Origin: Austropuccinia psidii
Taxonomy: Eukaryota > Basidiomycota > Pucciniomycetes > Pucciniales > Sphaerophragmiaceae
Assembly: GCA_023105745.1 (NCBI GenBank)
Contig: JALGQZ010000004.1
Coordinates: 63,771,112 to 63,835,111, forward strand
Direction of reading: 5' to 3'
DNA length: 64,000 nt
This document shows, piece by piece, positions 49,001-61,117 of the stretch (positions within the stretch are counted from its first letter, which is position 1; the number at the start of each line of letters is the position of its first letter). Under the pieces are notes generated by a model. It worked only from the letters and a program-made list of their open reading frames with translations, did not search any database and had not been told where the DNA came from. The position numbers and the translations under genes are program-made.

Positions 49001-51806
49001 GTCACAACCCCAGTAATCATTACTTGGCATAATGATAAGTCAAGGATGGTTGGTGATTTTAGAGCACTGAATACCTATACTATCCCAGACAGGTATCCAA
49101 TCCCTAGAATTCATGAGACTTTGACTCAATTATCCAAAGCAAGATTCATCACTTTCATGGATGCTCTAAAGGGCTTTCACCAGAATGTTTTGACACCTCA
49201 TGCTAGGAAATGATTGGGAATAATTGCTCATTGTGGTATTTATGAATATTTGAGGATGCCTTTTGGTATTAAAAATGCACCCTCTCATTACCAAAGAATG
49301 ATGAATACTATCTTCCCACATGAATTATCAGAGGGATGGTTAATCATTTATATTGATGACATTATCTTCTGTTCAGAAACCTGGCAATTACATTTAGAGA
49401 GACTTTCATTAGTACTTAAGAAAATTTTACAAGTGAACATGAAAATTTCTCTTAAAAAAATGTAATTTTGGGTTTCATGAGTTAAAAGCTCTAGGACATG
49501 TAGTCTCAGGACTAAGCCTTGGTGTTGATAAGAACAAAGTGGCTGCAGTTTTACTGAAACAGATGCCCCAGAAAAAAAAAGAAATGATGTCTTTCTTAGG
49601 TTTTGCCAGTTATTACAGGCAACACCTTAAAGATTTTGCAATCCATGCCAGATCATTATACAGAATTTGTGATCAACAAACTGTTTTTGAAATGACTCAA
49701 GAGAGAATTCAAGCATATGATAAAATCAAGTATGCCTTGACCAATGCACCATTATTACTGATGCCAGACTGGAAACTTCCTTTCAAGCTGTATATTGATG
49801 CATGTGGTGAAGGTCTAGGAGCTGCTCTTCATCAAGTTCAAATTGTCAATGACAAGCCTTATGAAGGTCCAATCTGTTTTATTTCAAGACAAATTAAACC
49901 TACTGAGGCCAGATATGGAGCTAGCCAAATGGAGTGCCTTTGCCTTGTTTGGGCTCTGGAAAAACTTCATTACTATCTTGATGGTAGTGTGTTTGAAGTA
50001 ATTACTGATTGTAACGCAGTAAAGTCACTTCTTAACATGAAAACTCCAAGCATACACATGTTAAGATGGCAGATTGCTATACAGGAGTATAGAGGCAATA
50101 TGACCATAGTACATAAAGCTGGAAATATTCACAGGAATGCTGATGGCTTAAGTAGATGGGCATTACCCAATACACCTGAAAATCCTGCCTATGTTCCTAC
50201 AAGTGCAGAACCTCAAATCCCAATTGAAGGAATTAACATCACAGATGTGGGAACAGAATTCTTTGAGGAAGTTAGAGAAAGCTATAAGCAAGATAAAAAT
50301 TGCCATATACTTACTGCTCTACTTGGCAAAGATTGTAAAGATGCAGCATTGGCTAATTCTCTGGATGATATTTGGAAAACATCTTATGATAATGGAATAT
50401 TCCATTTGTTTGATGGTATACTATATCATAGATCTAAACACACATGTGTCATGGTCCTATGTAGTAGAATGTTGATTAACACAATACTACTAGAATGCCA
50501 TGATAACATTTATTCTGGACATCTGTCTGAAGACAGAACAATGGAAAGAATTAAGACATGTGCCTGGTGGCCATCTTGGAGAAAAGATGTCATTGAGTAC
50601 TGTCATAGTTGTGATAGATGCCAGAAAGCCAATAAAGCTACTGGTAAAAGATTTGGTCTGATGATCCATATCCAAGAACCAAGTACCCCATGGAAAGTGG
50701 TTCACGTGGATTGGGTAACCGCATTACCACCTGGAGGTGATAAAAGTTACAATGCATGTCTTGTTATTGTAGACAGATATAGCAAAACACCAAACTTTTT
50801 ACCATGTCACAAAGATGACACAGCTATGGATACAGCTCTTTTGATCTGTAATAGAGTAATATCCCATACTGGTCTCTTTAAAAATATCATTAGTGACAGA
50901 GACCCAAAATTTACATCAGCCTTATGGACTAATTTACATAAGCTTTTGGGTACAAAATTATCATTCTCAACAGCATACCATCCACAAACAGATGGGTTAG
51001 CAGAAAGAATGATTCAAACCCTTGAGGACATGATCAGAAGATTCTGTGCTTATGGCCTGGAGTTTAAAGATTCTGATGGCTTTACCCATGATTGGTGTAC
51101 TCTTATACCAGCATTAGAATTAGCCTACAAGACCTCCATCCATGCTTCAACAGGCAAGACCCCTGCAATGTTGAAAAAAGGATGGAACCCCAAACTTCCA
51201 ATTGATACTTTGAAGAAAGATCTGGTTGACATTCATCCAACTGCTTCAAGCTTTAAGCTATTGCTTGATAAAGTGAGACATCATGCAAATCAAAGCATGA
51301 ATGATGCCTTTGAATATGCTCAGCAGAAATGGGATAAAATTCATAAAACCCCAGAATTCAAAGTAGGGGCCTTAATACTAGTTTCAACCTTGAACTTTAA
51401 TAATATTAAAGGCCCAAAGAAATTGAAAGATTCCTTTGAAGGACCATTTATTATTAAAGCCCTTCATGGGACAAATGCAGTACAAGTAGAACTGTCAGGA
51501 GAACTGGAAAATAAACATCCAACATTCCCTGTCAGTCTAGTAAAGCATTACACTTCAAGTGAAAAGGAATTATTTCCTTTAAGAAATGAAACACCCTTAG
51601 AAGTACCCCCACTAGATCTAAGTGAGGAGAAAAAGGTACTAAAAGTCTTGAAAGAAAGAAGACTTAGGGGAAAAAATGAAAGAGAATACTTAGTCAGGTA
51701 TAAAAATCCACAACATGAAGATGAGTGGATTGTAGAAAGCAAAATACCTGATTCCCAAAAGTTTCTCAGAAGATTCAGACATGAGAGAAGACCAATTGCT
51801 CAATAA
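46052..51806 (+). pseudogene. TE3 Gag-Pol polyprotein, one stop and one frameshift
   Basis: A single gag-pol frame without a gag/pol shift. Residues 1-255 are polar Gag N-terminus (overlapped by the +1 ORF); 255-400 probable coiled coil; capsid about 430-590; zinc knuckle C630-C633-H638-C643 (CHKCGSTSHLANTC); protease D753 in LDSGA; RT from about 940 with YIDD at 49349-49360. Breaks: TGA at 49211-49213, where relatives have a codon for a large residue, and a seventh A in the run before 49462. After these, in 49539-51806 (residues from its first Met): RNase H D87, E132, D157, D202; integrase zinc ligands H321, H328, C355, C358; catalytic D391, D453, E489 with 35 residues between the last two; chromodomain about 706-755. 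Full length would be about 1917 residues. Just two lesions in 5.75 kb suggest recent activity. Confidence 0.93.
46257..46817 (+). CDS. TE3 overlapping +1-frame ORF (accessory protein candidate)
   Basis: A 186-codon frame, +1 relative to Gag, which is also open over the whole overlap. Order: helical W-rich part (HFQQAAVEIYQ, QWKNWF, LWIGTMNSCL, LLMGWTPM), lysine/glutamine/proline linker, and tail (PYPQNYRIPKK...MDNVFNMERTLMEF...EEQRLNQSFPKK, stop). Alignment with TE2 gives the same order with conservative changes (K/R, E/D, L/M). The upstream limit is an alternative-start-type codon at 46257; an acceptor at 46265-46266 would instead join it to the leader segment, giving ...GPADLNHFQQAA. Function unknown; the lysine-rich linker suggests nucleic-acid contact, which is inference only. 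Confidence 0.6.
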   Translation: MLLDLNHFQQAAVEIYQSQWKNWFLVSKQQELELLPSLWIGTMNSCLQVKKFTGPEKTEDLLMGWTPMSVKGQVQQIKAWLKNKSILSEDQKKTLAQGKETSPVEAPQASTSKNPPQQVPNKPKQAQKTNQKGKQKAKGKAKPYPQNYRIPKKEKTAMDNVFNMERTLMEFKNKEEQRLNQSFPKK

Positions 51807-51930
51807 AAAGTTTGAATTGTGTGCTTTAAATACTTAAAAGTATAAGTAGAGAGGTTGGACAGTGGATTATACCCCCCAAATAACTTGGGGGTAAACTACA
51901 AAAGAAAAATTGTGGTACAATTGTTTTTTT

Positions 51931-51942
51931 GGTGGTAGGGAA
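51931..51942 (+). other. TE3 polypurine tract
   Basis: GGTGGTAGGGAA directly before the 3' LTR, after a run of T. Confidence 0.8.
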
Positions 51943-54129
51943 TGTGAGCCTGTGAGGTATGTATAACATACCCATAACGCCACAAATGATTTTATAAACA
52001 GCTAATTTTGTCTTAAGCAGACTTTTTAGTTGAAATTAAAATAAAAAATAACAAAAAATAAGTATAACTTTATTTTGGATAAACAAAGTTATAAATATTA
52101 TGTCATTTTTGGATTCTACACCAAAAATAACCTAGGGTACATCCATAAGGTGTTATACCCAAAAACACTTATTTCTTGTGTTATTAGAAGATTTAAGAAT
52201 CTCACAGTACTAATTTAACTTTTTTAACATTTTTTTAAAATTGTTAAATTTAATCTTAAATAAGCTTAAATATAAAGTTGCATAAGGTTAATGCAAACTT
52301 ACCAAAATTTTAGTTAAAATTGAGGTGTGGGGTATATTTACTGAATTGGCTAAGGATCTGCCATACAGAATGTAAATACTGCATGAGCTCAATTTAAAAG
52401 GGTTTAAAGCCATGGTATGGCTTTAAATAAATAAAAGGGCAAAATCCACACAAAAAGGTGGGACAAAGGAAAAAGACCAAATAGAGCTGGGGTACCCAAT
52501 TTTTTGGATCTGCAATGATTCAATTAAGGTTGTCCACCTTTATTGGAGGATTTTAAACCTTATTTAAACATTAAGATTAGACTTTGATCCAGCCTTAAGG
52601 TTTAAACTGGTTTTATCCCAATTTAGACAGGAATTTCAAGCTGCCAAAGGGTAAATCCCAATATGCAGGCTTGAAATCAAGATTTTAAGAACTATCAAAG
52701 CTTAATAAAGCTTAAAAACCTTAAATAAGCTTAAAAATTTAAAGTTACAAGCATCAAAACCTTATCAAAAGCTAAGGTTTGGTGTGTATTGCTATTTTAC
52801 GTGGAAAAATAGCAATAACTTCAAAAATTCATTAAAAATCCAAATATCAATGGATTTTCTTGAAAATTTCACACAGCTTAGAGTTTAATATTATCTATAT
52901 ATAAATTAAATTTTAAGTATATTTTATAAATAAATTTCCTGGGTAAATAGCCTGGAAATTTACTCTTTTAATTAAGCTTAAAGAAAATTATGATTTCTTT
53001 AAAAATTAATTGAAAATTGAGTTTAAGAGATTTCTGCTTGAAACTCTATTTTTAAGTTTTTCATGTGATGAAATTTAATATAAATCAGTTTATTTATATT
53101 AAAAACTTAAAATAATTAGTTTAAATGAGGATTAAAGTTACATGAAGTTAAGAATAACACTGGTAACTTTAAATTGGAATTAAAAATAAGTTTCCTTAAG
53201 TTAAGAACTTTTTTTTTAAGTATGGTTTTTCAGTTTTGACCTGAGCACGCCCTCTATATTCATTATGAATCATGAGAGCTGCTCTGAAGACATAAAAAGA
53301 GTCTTTTCATCACTGTTTTGGTCAATCACTCATTATCAATCCAATCATATTATAAATTTAAACAGGTAAAGTTTTATTATTTATAAAATCTTATTATTAA
53401 AGTAATTCTTAAGTTATTTTATTCTTTATTAATTGTAAACTAAAGAATTGAAGTAATAGAATTCATATTATTGTTGTAATCATCAATAATATATTTTATA
53501 TTATAAAATTTTCATCTTAAATATCTTTTAAAATCCACAAATTCCTCTTTAAAACTCTTTAATCTTAAATTTTATCATAAAAAGTTGTTTTATCCTTAAA
53601 ATTATTGATTTTAGACGTGTTTTTAACTTATAATCATTATTTAATATAATAACTGTTGTTGTTTAACTTGTTGTATTAAATAAATATTATAAGTAAGTTT
53701 TTTCTAAAGCTCTATATTTTTTTTATCTAGTATTAGTTTTTTTATATAGAATTTTATTCTATAAGAATTATTTCTGCACAGTGTGTGTTATAACTCTTTT
53801 ATAAATAATATTTATATTATTTATAAGTGGTTAATATTCATATTTCCATGTGTAATTGTCTCATTAAGAGCTTTACAATTCTTATTGTTATAACTGTCAG
53901 TGACTATAACAATAATAGAATAATTATAATCTATTATAATGATTATATTTTTTTTATTATCATATTTTTATAATAATAATTAAATTTATTCCTTTATATG
54001 ATTATTTCCAATAATTATATTTAAATTTGTGGTTATAATATTTTATTATATTATATATTTCTATTGAGGACAGTCATAGCACTCTTGATTTTGTTACTAT
54101 TATCAAGAGCTTCATAGACAAACCTTACA
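51943..54129 (+). repeat. TE3 3' LTR (2187 bp)
   Basis: TGTGAGCCTGTGAGG...CCTTACA. It has the empty site of the solo LTR at 53544-53548 and is otherwise very similar to the 5' LTR. Confidence 0.93.
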
Positions 54130-54134
54130 GAATC
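54130..54134. repeat. TE3 target-site duplication, right copy
   Basis: GAATC against GCATC at 41745-41749; one substitution. Confidence 0.75.
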
Positions 54135-57100
54135 TGTCACAGGTTTTGCAATACTCTGCAACATTGTTCTGCCACATTGGCCACCATATGCAGGTCTTTA
54201 CTTTCTCTCTTGTTCTTTCTTCAGAAAGATGTCCTGAAAAGGGGCTATCATGGCATTCTTTCAGTACAAGATTGATTAATGACCTGTACACAACTGTCAT
54301 GACACATGTGTTCTTGGTCCTGTGGTATATTATACCATCCAGTAGGTGAAATCTTCCTTCATCATAAGATGTTTTCCACATTTCATCAAAGGCATGTATT
54401 AGAGAGTTGTCTTTACAGTCTTTGTTAAGTAATTGGCATAAGATGCTACAATTCTTATCTTGAGTGTAACTATTTCTGACTTCTTCAAAGAAGGTGGTGT
54501 AAGTCTGTAATGCTTATTCCTTCTATTGGGATTTGTGGTGAAGCCTCTTCTGGCACATAAGCAGGATTATCAATATTATTTGGTAATGGCCATCTGCTTA
54601 GTCCATCTGCATTCTTATGAATATTCCCATCCTTATGAACAATAGTCATATTGCCTCTGTATTCTTGTATGGCTATTTGCCATCTGAGCGTATGTCTGTT
54701 GGGTGTTTTCATGTTTAAAAGTGATTTGACAGCTGTACAATCTGTTATCACCTCAAAAACACATCCCTCTAAGAAGTAATTTAATTTCTCCAAGGCCCAG
54801 ACAAGGCATAGATATTCCATTTGACTTGCTCCATATCTGGCTTCAGCTGGTTTGATTTGCCTGGATATGAAACATATGGGTCCTTCTACAGGTTTATCAT
54901 TTATGATCTGAACTTGGTAAAGTGCAGCACCTAGTCCATCCCCTGATGCATCAATATACAGTTTAAAAGGCAATTTAAAGTCTGGCATCAGTAAGAGTGG
55001 AGAAGTGGTCAAGGCTTCTCTTAGAGACTCAAAAGCTTTGACTCTGTCAACATTCATTTCAAATACTGTGTCTTTGTCACACAATCTATAAAGCGATCTT
55101 GCTATGGATGCAAAATCTTTAATGTGTTTCCTGTAATATCCTGCAAAACCTAAGAATGACTGAATTTCCTTTTTGTTCTGAGGCATGGGTTTTAACAATA
55201 CTGCTGCAACTTTGTTTTTGTCAATTCCAAGGGACAAACCAGATACAACATGTCCTAGTGCCTTAAGTTCTTTAAATCCAAAATGGCATTTCTTCAAGGA
55301 GATTTTCATGTTTACTGATTGAACTTTTGTCAAAACTCTGGACAATCTGTACATGTGCTCCTCCCAAGTCTTGGAACATACAATAATGTCATCAATGTGA
55401 ATGATTAACCATCCCTCTGAGAGTTCTTCAGGGAAGATTTCATTCATCATTCTTTGGAAGTGTAAAGGTGCATTTTTGATACCAAAGGGCATTCTCAAGT
55501 ATTCATACACTCCACAATGAACAATAATTCTCAAGTATTTTCTTGCTCTTGGTGTCACCACATTTTGATATAATCCTTTGAGGGCATCCATAGTGGTTAT
55601 ATACACTGCTTGAGACATTTGAGTAAGGGCAATTTGGATTTTTGGTATTGGGTGTCTGTCTGGAACAGTGTAAGTGTTCAGAGCTCTGAAGTCCCCAACC
55701 ATTCTGGATTTTCCATTATGTCATGCCACTATGACTGGTGTAGTTATTTCTACTTCTTCATTGTGGCCTACTTTTCTTATTACACCAAGGTCCAGAAGTT
55801 CTTTGATATGAATTTCTAGAGCTTCTCTTGATTTTGGACTTGCTGGATATGCAGGTCTTCTTAAGAGTGGTGGATAAGGTCTCTCAATGTTAAGAATGAT
55901 GTCAACTTCATGACCAATAATTGCTCCTAGAAGTTTTTTGTCTGAAGCAAATGCTCCTCTGTGGTCATACAAAAGGGAAGAAAGTTCATTTTCTTGTTTA
56001 TCAGTCAGATGAAGGCTTATTTCAGCCTCATTTAACTGTTCAGACTTGAATTTCCCTAACCCTAAGTTGACTGGTGATATTCTGTTTACTGTAATTTGTC
56101 TTTTAAATGGTAAAAAGGCAAATTTTTGGTTCTTATTGTCTCCAATAGTAAATTATCTGTCTTTGTTGTTATGCAAATCTATCCCATACATGATTAAATA
56201 GTCATTTCCCAATATAAAATGGGTACTAGAGCAATTTTCCATAACAAAAAATTCAACTGTGATTCTTAAATTCCCATTTATGTGTGGGAATATGACATTT
56301 GTCTCAAAAATTCCTAATGCTTTCATTGGATTACTTGCACTGTTGAATTTTATACTATCAATTGGCAACAATTGGTCTTCAAAATTTGGTACACAAGTAT
56401 TAAGAAAAGATCTTCCAATACAAGAGCAGAAGGCTCCTGGGTCAAGCAAAAGTTTGGTGGGCTTGTTGTCAATCACCACTTCTGTTATACAGGAGTTACC
56501 AGCTGTATAACCTTTTCCCCTGTTTGGTTTTGTTTTCATAAGCTGTGCATCTTGAACTTTTGATAAGTCAAGTTGACTATTGCTCAATTGTGGCAAGTGG
56601 GAATAAGATTCCATGATGTCAAAAGTGGCATTGATATTTTCTATATCTTTTGAAGATTCAGAAAATATTGATGACTTATCATCTGAATTGTCTTCAATTA
56701 TGTCATCTTTTTCAACATCAGGTTCCTTTTCAATATCAATTTCATTGATTTATCCCTTCTTTGAACATGTATTAGCTAAATGGGTTGTGCTTTGGCAAAT
56801 ATGGCACTTTCTGACTGTATCTGCAGATTTATACTTACTATTATTAGAATTTTCTTTGGGGTTTTTGTCCACAGAATCTTTCCAAGGTGTATTAAACCTT
56901 GTTTTGAGATTCATCCTACTAGAACTAATTTTGGTTCTGGTGGTTACTTCTTCTAATATATTGATAATATCCTCTGCTGAAGATTGTTCAGTAGTCCTGC
57001 TTTTTATAGCATGCTCTAAGTCACCTCCACATTGTCTCAGAATTTTTCTATGGATCATAAATTCTGACATGTCAGGATATAATGCTGTTAATCTGTCTTT

Positions 57101-58200
57101 TTTTTGGCAAAATCATGGTAAATCTTTGTCTTCATCAGCATTAAATTTGGCAGATTCAAAGGCTGTTTCAACTTTAAGCCTCCAAGCATCATTTTCCCAT
57201 TTGTTGATGATTTGGGTTTTCCACCAAGTCCAACTCTGGTGTTCATGTGCTTGTCTTATTTTGATGTACCATCTGTGAGCTAATTTGGTAAACAAGGTGT
57301 TAAATCTGGCTGTTACCAATCTGTCTGGTAATTCAAAATCCTCTTTGATCATGTCAATGCCTCTAATGAATTCCATATGGTCATACTCTCCTTCACCACT
57401 GAAGTGAGGCCATTCTTTAAGTTTTGGAACTTCTTTCAAGAGTGCTTGGCCCATTGATGGTTCCAAGTTATGAAAAGAAGTAGAAAATTCATTTTTTAAC
57501 TGTGAATTTTCAACATCCAATACTTGTGGATTGGGAATTTTTGCATCTTCATTTTGATTCAGAGGTGTAGACATTATTGGTAAATTGCTTAGCAGTTGTT
57601 CAATATCATTCATTTTACTGTTGTTACACCTTTGTGAATTTCTTAATTCATGTTGAAATTTTTGTATAGATTTTATGAAATTCTTTTTATGATCATCCTC
57701 TTTATATGTTAGCTCATTCCATAATTCTGTTTGTTTAGTATTATCAGATATAACTTCAATTAGCTTTGTTGTTAATTTTGATATTTTCTCTCTTGAGGTA
57801 TCAAAATGCTTTTTCAGGGCAACTATATTTGTCTTTACTTCAGCAAATGATTTTGAAATATCATCAAGGGCTTTCTTATTATCTTCTTTGATAGTGCTTA
57901 TGGCTTTTTTTATTCTTGTTTCAATTATGTCATCAATATTGAATTTAGAATATCTGTCTGTTAATTCTCTAATAATGGCAGATTGTTCATTTATCTTAAT
58001 GCCAAAAGAATTATCATTATTGGAAGTTTTTATTGCTCTTAAAACTCTCTCAAATCATTTAAGTCTATAATTTATTTGGCTCAGACTCAAGTTATTTGTT
58101 TTAAGATTGTCACAAATTGATGTATTTTTATCAGAAAGATGACTTTTTACGTCAGAAATAGCTTTATACAAATCTGAAATACAATCAAAAGTATCAGAAA

Positions 58201-58800
58201 TCATTTTTGATATTTTAATCTGGCTTCCTCCTTCTTTTGTAATTCCATCATGGTTCTGGCCATGTGGAATACATTTTCCATGGCATCCTGTTGAATCTTT
58301 GGGATTTTGTAGCCCTGGCTGTAAGGTTTTGGGGCTGGTGCCTTCCCTTTTCCCTTTTTTGGAGTTTGTGGCTGCTTTTTCACGTTGGAATTGCTGGTGC
58401 TGGCCACTGGGGCTGTTTTTGGCACTGGTTTTGGTGGTGGAGGGTTGTTTTTCCTCCATTCTAGTGTCAAAAGCATCATGTATTTCTTCTCCATCAATGG
58501 ATGCCATCCATTGAGCAATTTGCAAGTATTGGGATGGCCCAGGAATTTTCTCACAGTCAGGTAAGAATTCATGCAATTCTTCCACAGGTCTGCAAGGATC
58601 TGGTACTCCTTGAACTGAAGTGCATTGTTGTATGCACTGTGGCTGGCTTTGTATATGTCCACTGAGGCTTGTTGTGGCGGTGTCAGCTCGTTTTGAAGGT
58701 AAAATGGTATTATCAGCTTCAGAGTGACCCATTTTAGTTGTTTGGAAGTCATCAAATGACACTTTTCCTTCTGTAACTGATTGGCCTCTGCCATAATCAC
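58201..58800 (-). CDS. TE4 overlapping +1-frame ORF (accessory protein candidate)
   Basis: A 199-codon frame, +1 relative to TE4 gag, uninterrupted although the rest of the element is badly damaged. Same build as TE1: QQASVDIYKA, LWKNCMNSYL, LLNGWHPL, a proline-rich linker, and PYSQGYKIPK...MENVFHMARTMMEL...KKEEARLKYQK, stop. Gag is also open over this stretch. A phase-1 acceptor-like TTATGGCAG at 58789-58788 could join it to the leader segment 59088-58915 across a 127-nt intron that contains the gag ATG. No function is recognised. Confidence 0.55.
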   Translation of the reverse strand: MIMAEANQLQKEKCHLMTSKQLKWVTLKLIIPFYLQNELTPPQQASVDIYKASHSAYNNALQFKEYQILADLWKNCMNSYLTVRKFLGHPNTCKLLNGWHPLMEKKYMMLLTLEWRKNNPPPPKPVPKTAPVASTSNSNVKKQPQTPKKGKGKAPAPKPYSQGYKIPKIQQDAMENVFHMARTMMELQKKEEARLKYQK

Positions 58801-58914
58801 GTCTATTACCTTTCTGGGAGCTGCTTGAAAGGCTATAGCTGGCTCCTGATCTGGTTGAAGGCATAATTATGGTTAAAAAGGCTTAAAATAGTAATTTTAT
58901 GTCAAAAAACTTAC

Positions 58915-59088
58915 TATTGGCCAAATCTTTGGCTTTCTGAAGAGTATTACTTATTTCCAAGTTGACTAATTCAGAAGAAATTGGCTCTGGTTGAATATTC
59001 TGAGTCACAATAATAGTACTGGCAGGAATGATGCTGGTTACTGTTGAGGCTGTTTCAATGTTTTCTTGTCTTACCACGTTGTCAGAAA
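58915..59088 (-). other. TE4 leader segment (putative symmetric exon)
   Basis: A 174-nt open segment between TTGATTTTAG and GTAAGTTTTT, phase 1 at both ends. The peptide begins SDNVVRQENIETAS like TE1 and ends LQKAKDLAN. Relative to TE1 it lacks 24 nt (eight codons) without disturbing the frame. Confidence 0.45.
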
Positions 59089-59304
59089 CTAAAATCAATG
59101 AAAAAAAAACCAATTAATTAAGTAAAAAAAAGGATATTTCAAAAAAAAGAAATTAACATATAAGCCTCACTTATAATATTAAAAAACATTTATTGATTTT
59201 TTTATTGATTTTTTGAATTATAAGTATTTTTTATATGTTTTTGAATTTTACAATATAAGAAAAAATATTTAAAAAGAGTAAAAAATATTTCACAGGTAAA
59301 ATAT

Positions 59305-59320
59305 CATGGCTGGTCCCCCA
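59305..59320 (-). other. TE4 primer-binding site (putative)
   Basis: On the minus strand TGGGGGACCAGCCATG, two bases after the LTR; it differs from TE1 by one base in the part compared. Confidence 0.6.
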
Positions 59321-59322
59321 AA

Positions 59323-61112
59323 TGTAAGGTGTGGATATGAAACTTTGATTAAAAATCAAGTACTTTTCCTGTCCTAAAAATTTGTATAAGGTAAAAATCA
59401 ATTAAAAATAGTAAGAAATATTATTTTTAAGTGAAAACATGCCAATTTTTATTGTTTATAGCTTTATTAGTATAAAATAATAATACTATAAAGATTTATT
59501 GTTTTACCAACAATAAAAATTTATCCAAAAATACTCTACAAGAGATATTTAAGGCTACAAAAGAAATTTCTTCAAGAGCAATTTCAATTGGAATTAATTG
59601 AGCAAAGAACTGAAAGAAATTAGTTAAAGAACAAGGTCTTTAAAAAAAATATTAAAGAGAAAACATGCCCAAAAGTGACCAGAGTGAATTTGGAAACAAA
59701 GTGACAAAGTTTACAGTGATGAAAGATGCTTTATTTCACTTTTGTAAATGATTATAAAAGTTCCAAACAATGATTATAATGATTTTTTCACATGGTTAAA
59801 GGGATTAAAATTATTTAAAAATGGTGGTTTCAATCTTTTATTGATTGGTTTAACAGTGTTTAAACTAATTATAAAAGGAAAAGATTCTAACATGAAGAGA
59901 AAAGTGGGGCAAAGAAGACATTCTTTTATAGCCATAAATTTTCTTACTCAAGAAGTAAAGTTTACTCTTCTCAGTCTTGAAAAACAGTCTGACAACAGAA
60001 AAGTAAATTATGGCATCATTGAACCCTGGTTTAAGCCATTTTTAGCCATTTTAGACCCTTAAATCAGCCATTACTATAGCAATACCTGGTATAGAGCCTT
60101 CAAAACACGTCAGAATGTGTGTAAGAGACGTAGAAACAAGTTAAAACTGTTTTTACTATGATGGGTTTATCTTAAGGGTAGTTTTACCCTCTTGGCAACA
60201 GCTAAAACTACCCCAGTTGGTATCAAAACCTCATCATCAATTGAGTCCACAGACCCTGTAGCTCAATTCCAGGCCAAAAGTGATGAACTTTTGCATGAAT
60301 TTTGACACCGCACTCCTGTCAGCAAGGATTCTGGGGGTCTAGCTCCCCCTTAGAGCTGGAGTTCCTTTCCCCCCCAAATTTAATCTTTCCAATTTATTTT
60401 TCCTTTAATTCCTCATCATGTATTATACTTATAATTTACATATGTAATTCAATTGAGTTGTACAGTTCAATACAGTAATAATTGATACCTCATATGTAAA
60501 TCAAAGTTCACTTATGTAATACACGCACACATTTTGACATTTCAATTGAATTCAATTGAAAATACTTTAATTCCTCATAACTTCTAAAATATACACAACA
60601 CCTCAATTTTAACACAATTTTTGGTGATTAAAACTACATGTGATGTGAATTAAATTAAAGCTTTGAGGACTTTCAATTTTCATACAGAAAATACTAAAAA
60701 CTTAATTCAAGCTTATTTAGAGTTGAGCTACAAAATTTTCACTCAGAGGTGACCCCACCTGATTTTTTATGAGGAATCCAATGGTGAAATAATTTTTATA
60801 TGTTTATTTATTGTATAAAAAGTTATAATAATTTTTATTTAACTTTTTTCCAAATTTATTTATGTTTTTACAATTTTATTAAAAATTCATTTTTACTTAA
60901 TTTTTTTCAAGTATAAATGTAATTTTATAATTCCAAAATTTAATGTAATTTTATTTTTAAATTGTAATTAAATTTTTAATTTTGAATATAATTTTATATT
61001 TATATTTTGATTTTTATTTTAATAATATAAATAAATTTATTTTATTTATATTTATATCTTAATTTTGTATTTGTGGTCTTTTGGGTATATGAAATTACCT
61101 CTAAGGCTCACA
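59323..61112 (-). repeat. TE4 5' LTR (1790 bp)
   Basis: Matches the TE4 3' LTR and the TE1 LTR. A TATAAAAG box lies at 59923-59930 (minus). The plus-strand frame at 59748-60062 is repeat sequence, not a gene. Confidence 0.93.
59923..59930 (-). promoter_or_regulatory. TATA box in TE4 5' LTR
   Basis: TATAAAAG on the minus strand, followed by a pyrimidine-rich run; likely core promoter. Confidence 0.5.
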
Positions 61113-61117
61113 ATATG
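61113..61117. repeat. TE4 target-site duplication, right copy
   Basis: ATATG, identical to 38719-38723. Confidence 0.9.

Larger units (their letters stand above)
41750..54129 (+). mobile_element. TE3: nearly intact Ty3/Gypsy chromovirus nested in TE4
   Basis: A 12,380-bp element, about 10.95 kb without the solo LTR in its 5' LTR. Order: 5' LTR, primer-binding site, leader segment, gag-pol with overlapping +1 ORF, polypurine tract, 3' LTR. Gag-pol has one stop (49211-49213) and one 1-bp insertion (near 49456-49462), so it is the youngest-looking full element here. It lies in the integrase gene of TE4 in opposite orientation with a 5-bp duplication carrying one mismatch. All enzyme motifs are present. 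Confidence 0.95.
54130..58864 (-). pseudogene. TE4 gag-pol, 5' part, decayed
   Basis: ATG at 58864 (MPSTRSGASYS). The frame can be followed through capsid (LKEWPHFSGEGEYDHMEF about 57360-57420), zinc knuckle CHICQSTTHLANTC (about 56765-56805), protease LDPGAFCSC (about 56430), RT with HIDDIIVCS in place of YIDD (about 55390), RNase H ([12 protein letters not shown] about 54940), and the start of the integrase zinc region, where TE3 interrupts it. Stops: TGA 58057-58055, TGA 57115-57113 (Trp codon in relatives), TAA 56752-56750, TAA 56155-56153, TGA 55723-55721 (Trp codon). A frameshift lies near 54500-54515. Between the stops the frame is open. The plus-strand frame 56613-57278 is a shadow. 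Confidence 0.9.
38724..61112 (-). mobile_element. TE4: Ty3/Gypsy element split by TE3
   Basis: Two LTRs (38724-40533 and 59323-61112) enclose gag-pol on the minus strand, and ATATG duplications flank the whole. TE3 (41750-54129) sits inside the integrase region; without it TE4 is about 10.0 kb. It is the same family as TE1 by LTR, gag and +1 ORF similarity. Gag-pol has five nonsense changes and one frameshift besides the insertion, so it is inactive. It must have been in place before TE3 arrived. Confidence 0.95.

Noticed and set aside
56613..57278. 221-codon plus-strand frame
   Set aside because: Antisense of TE4 gag; open by composition and no homology recognised.
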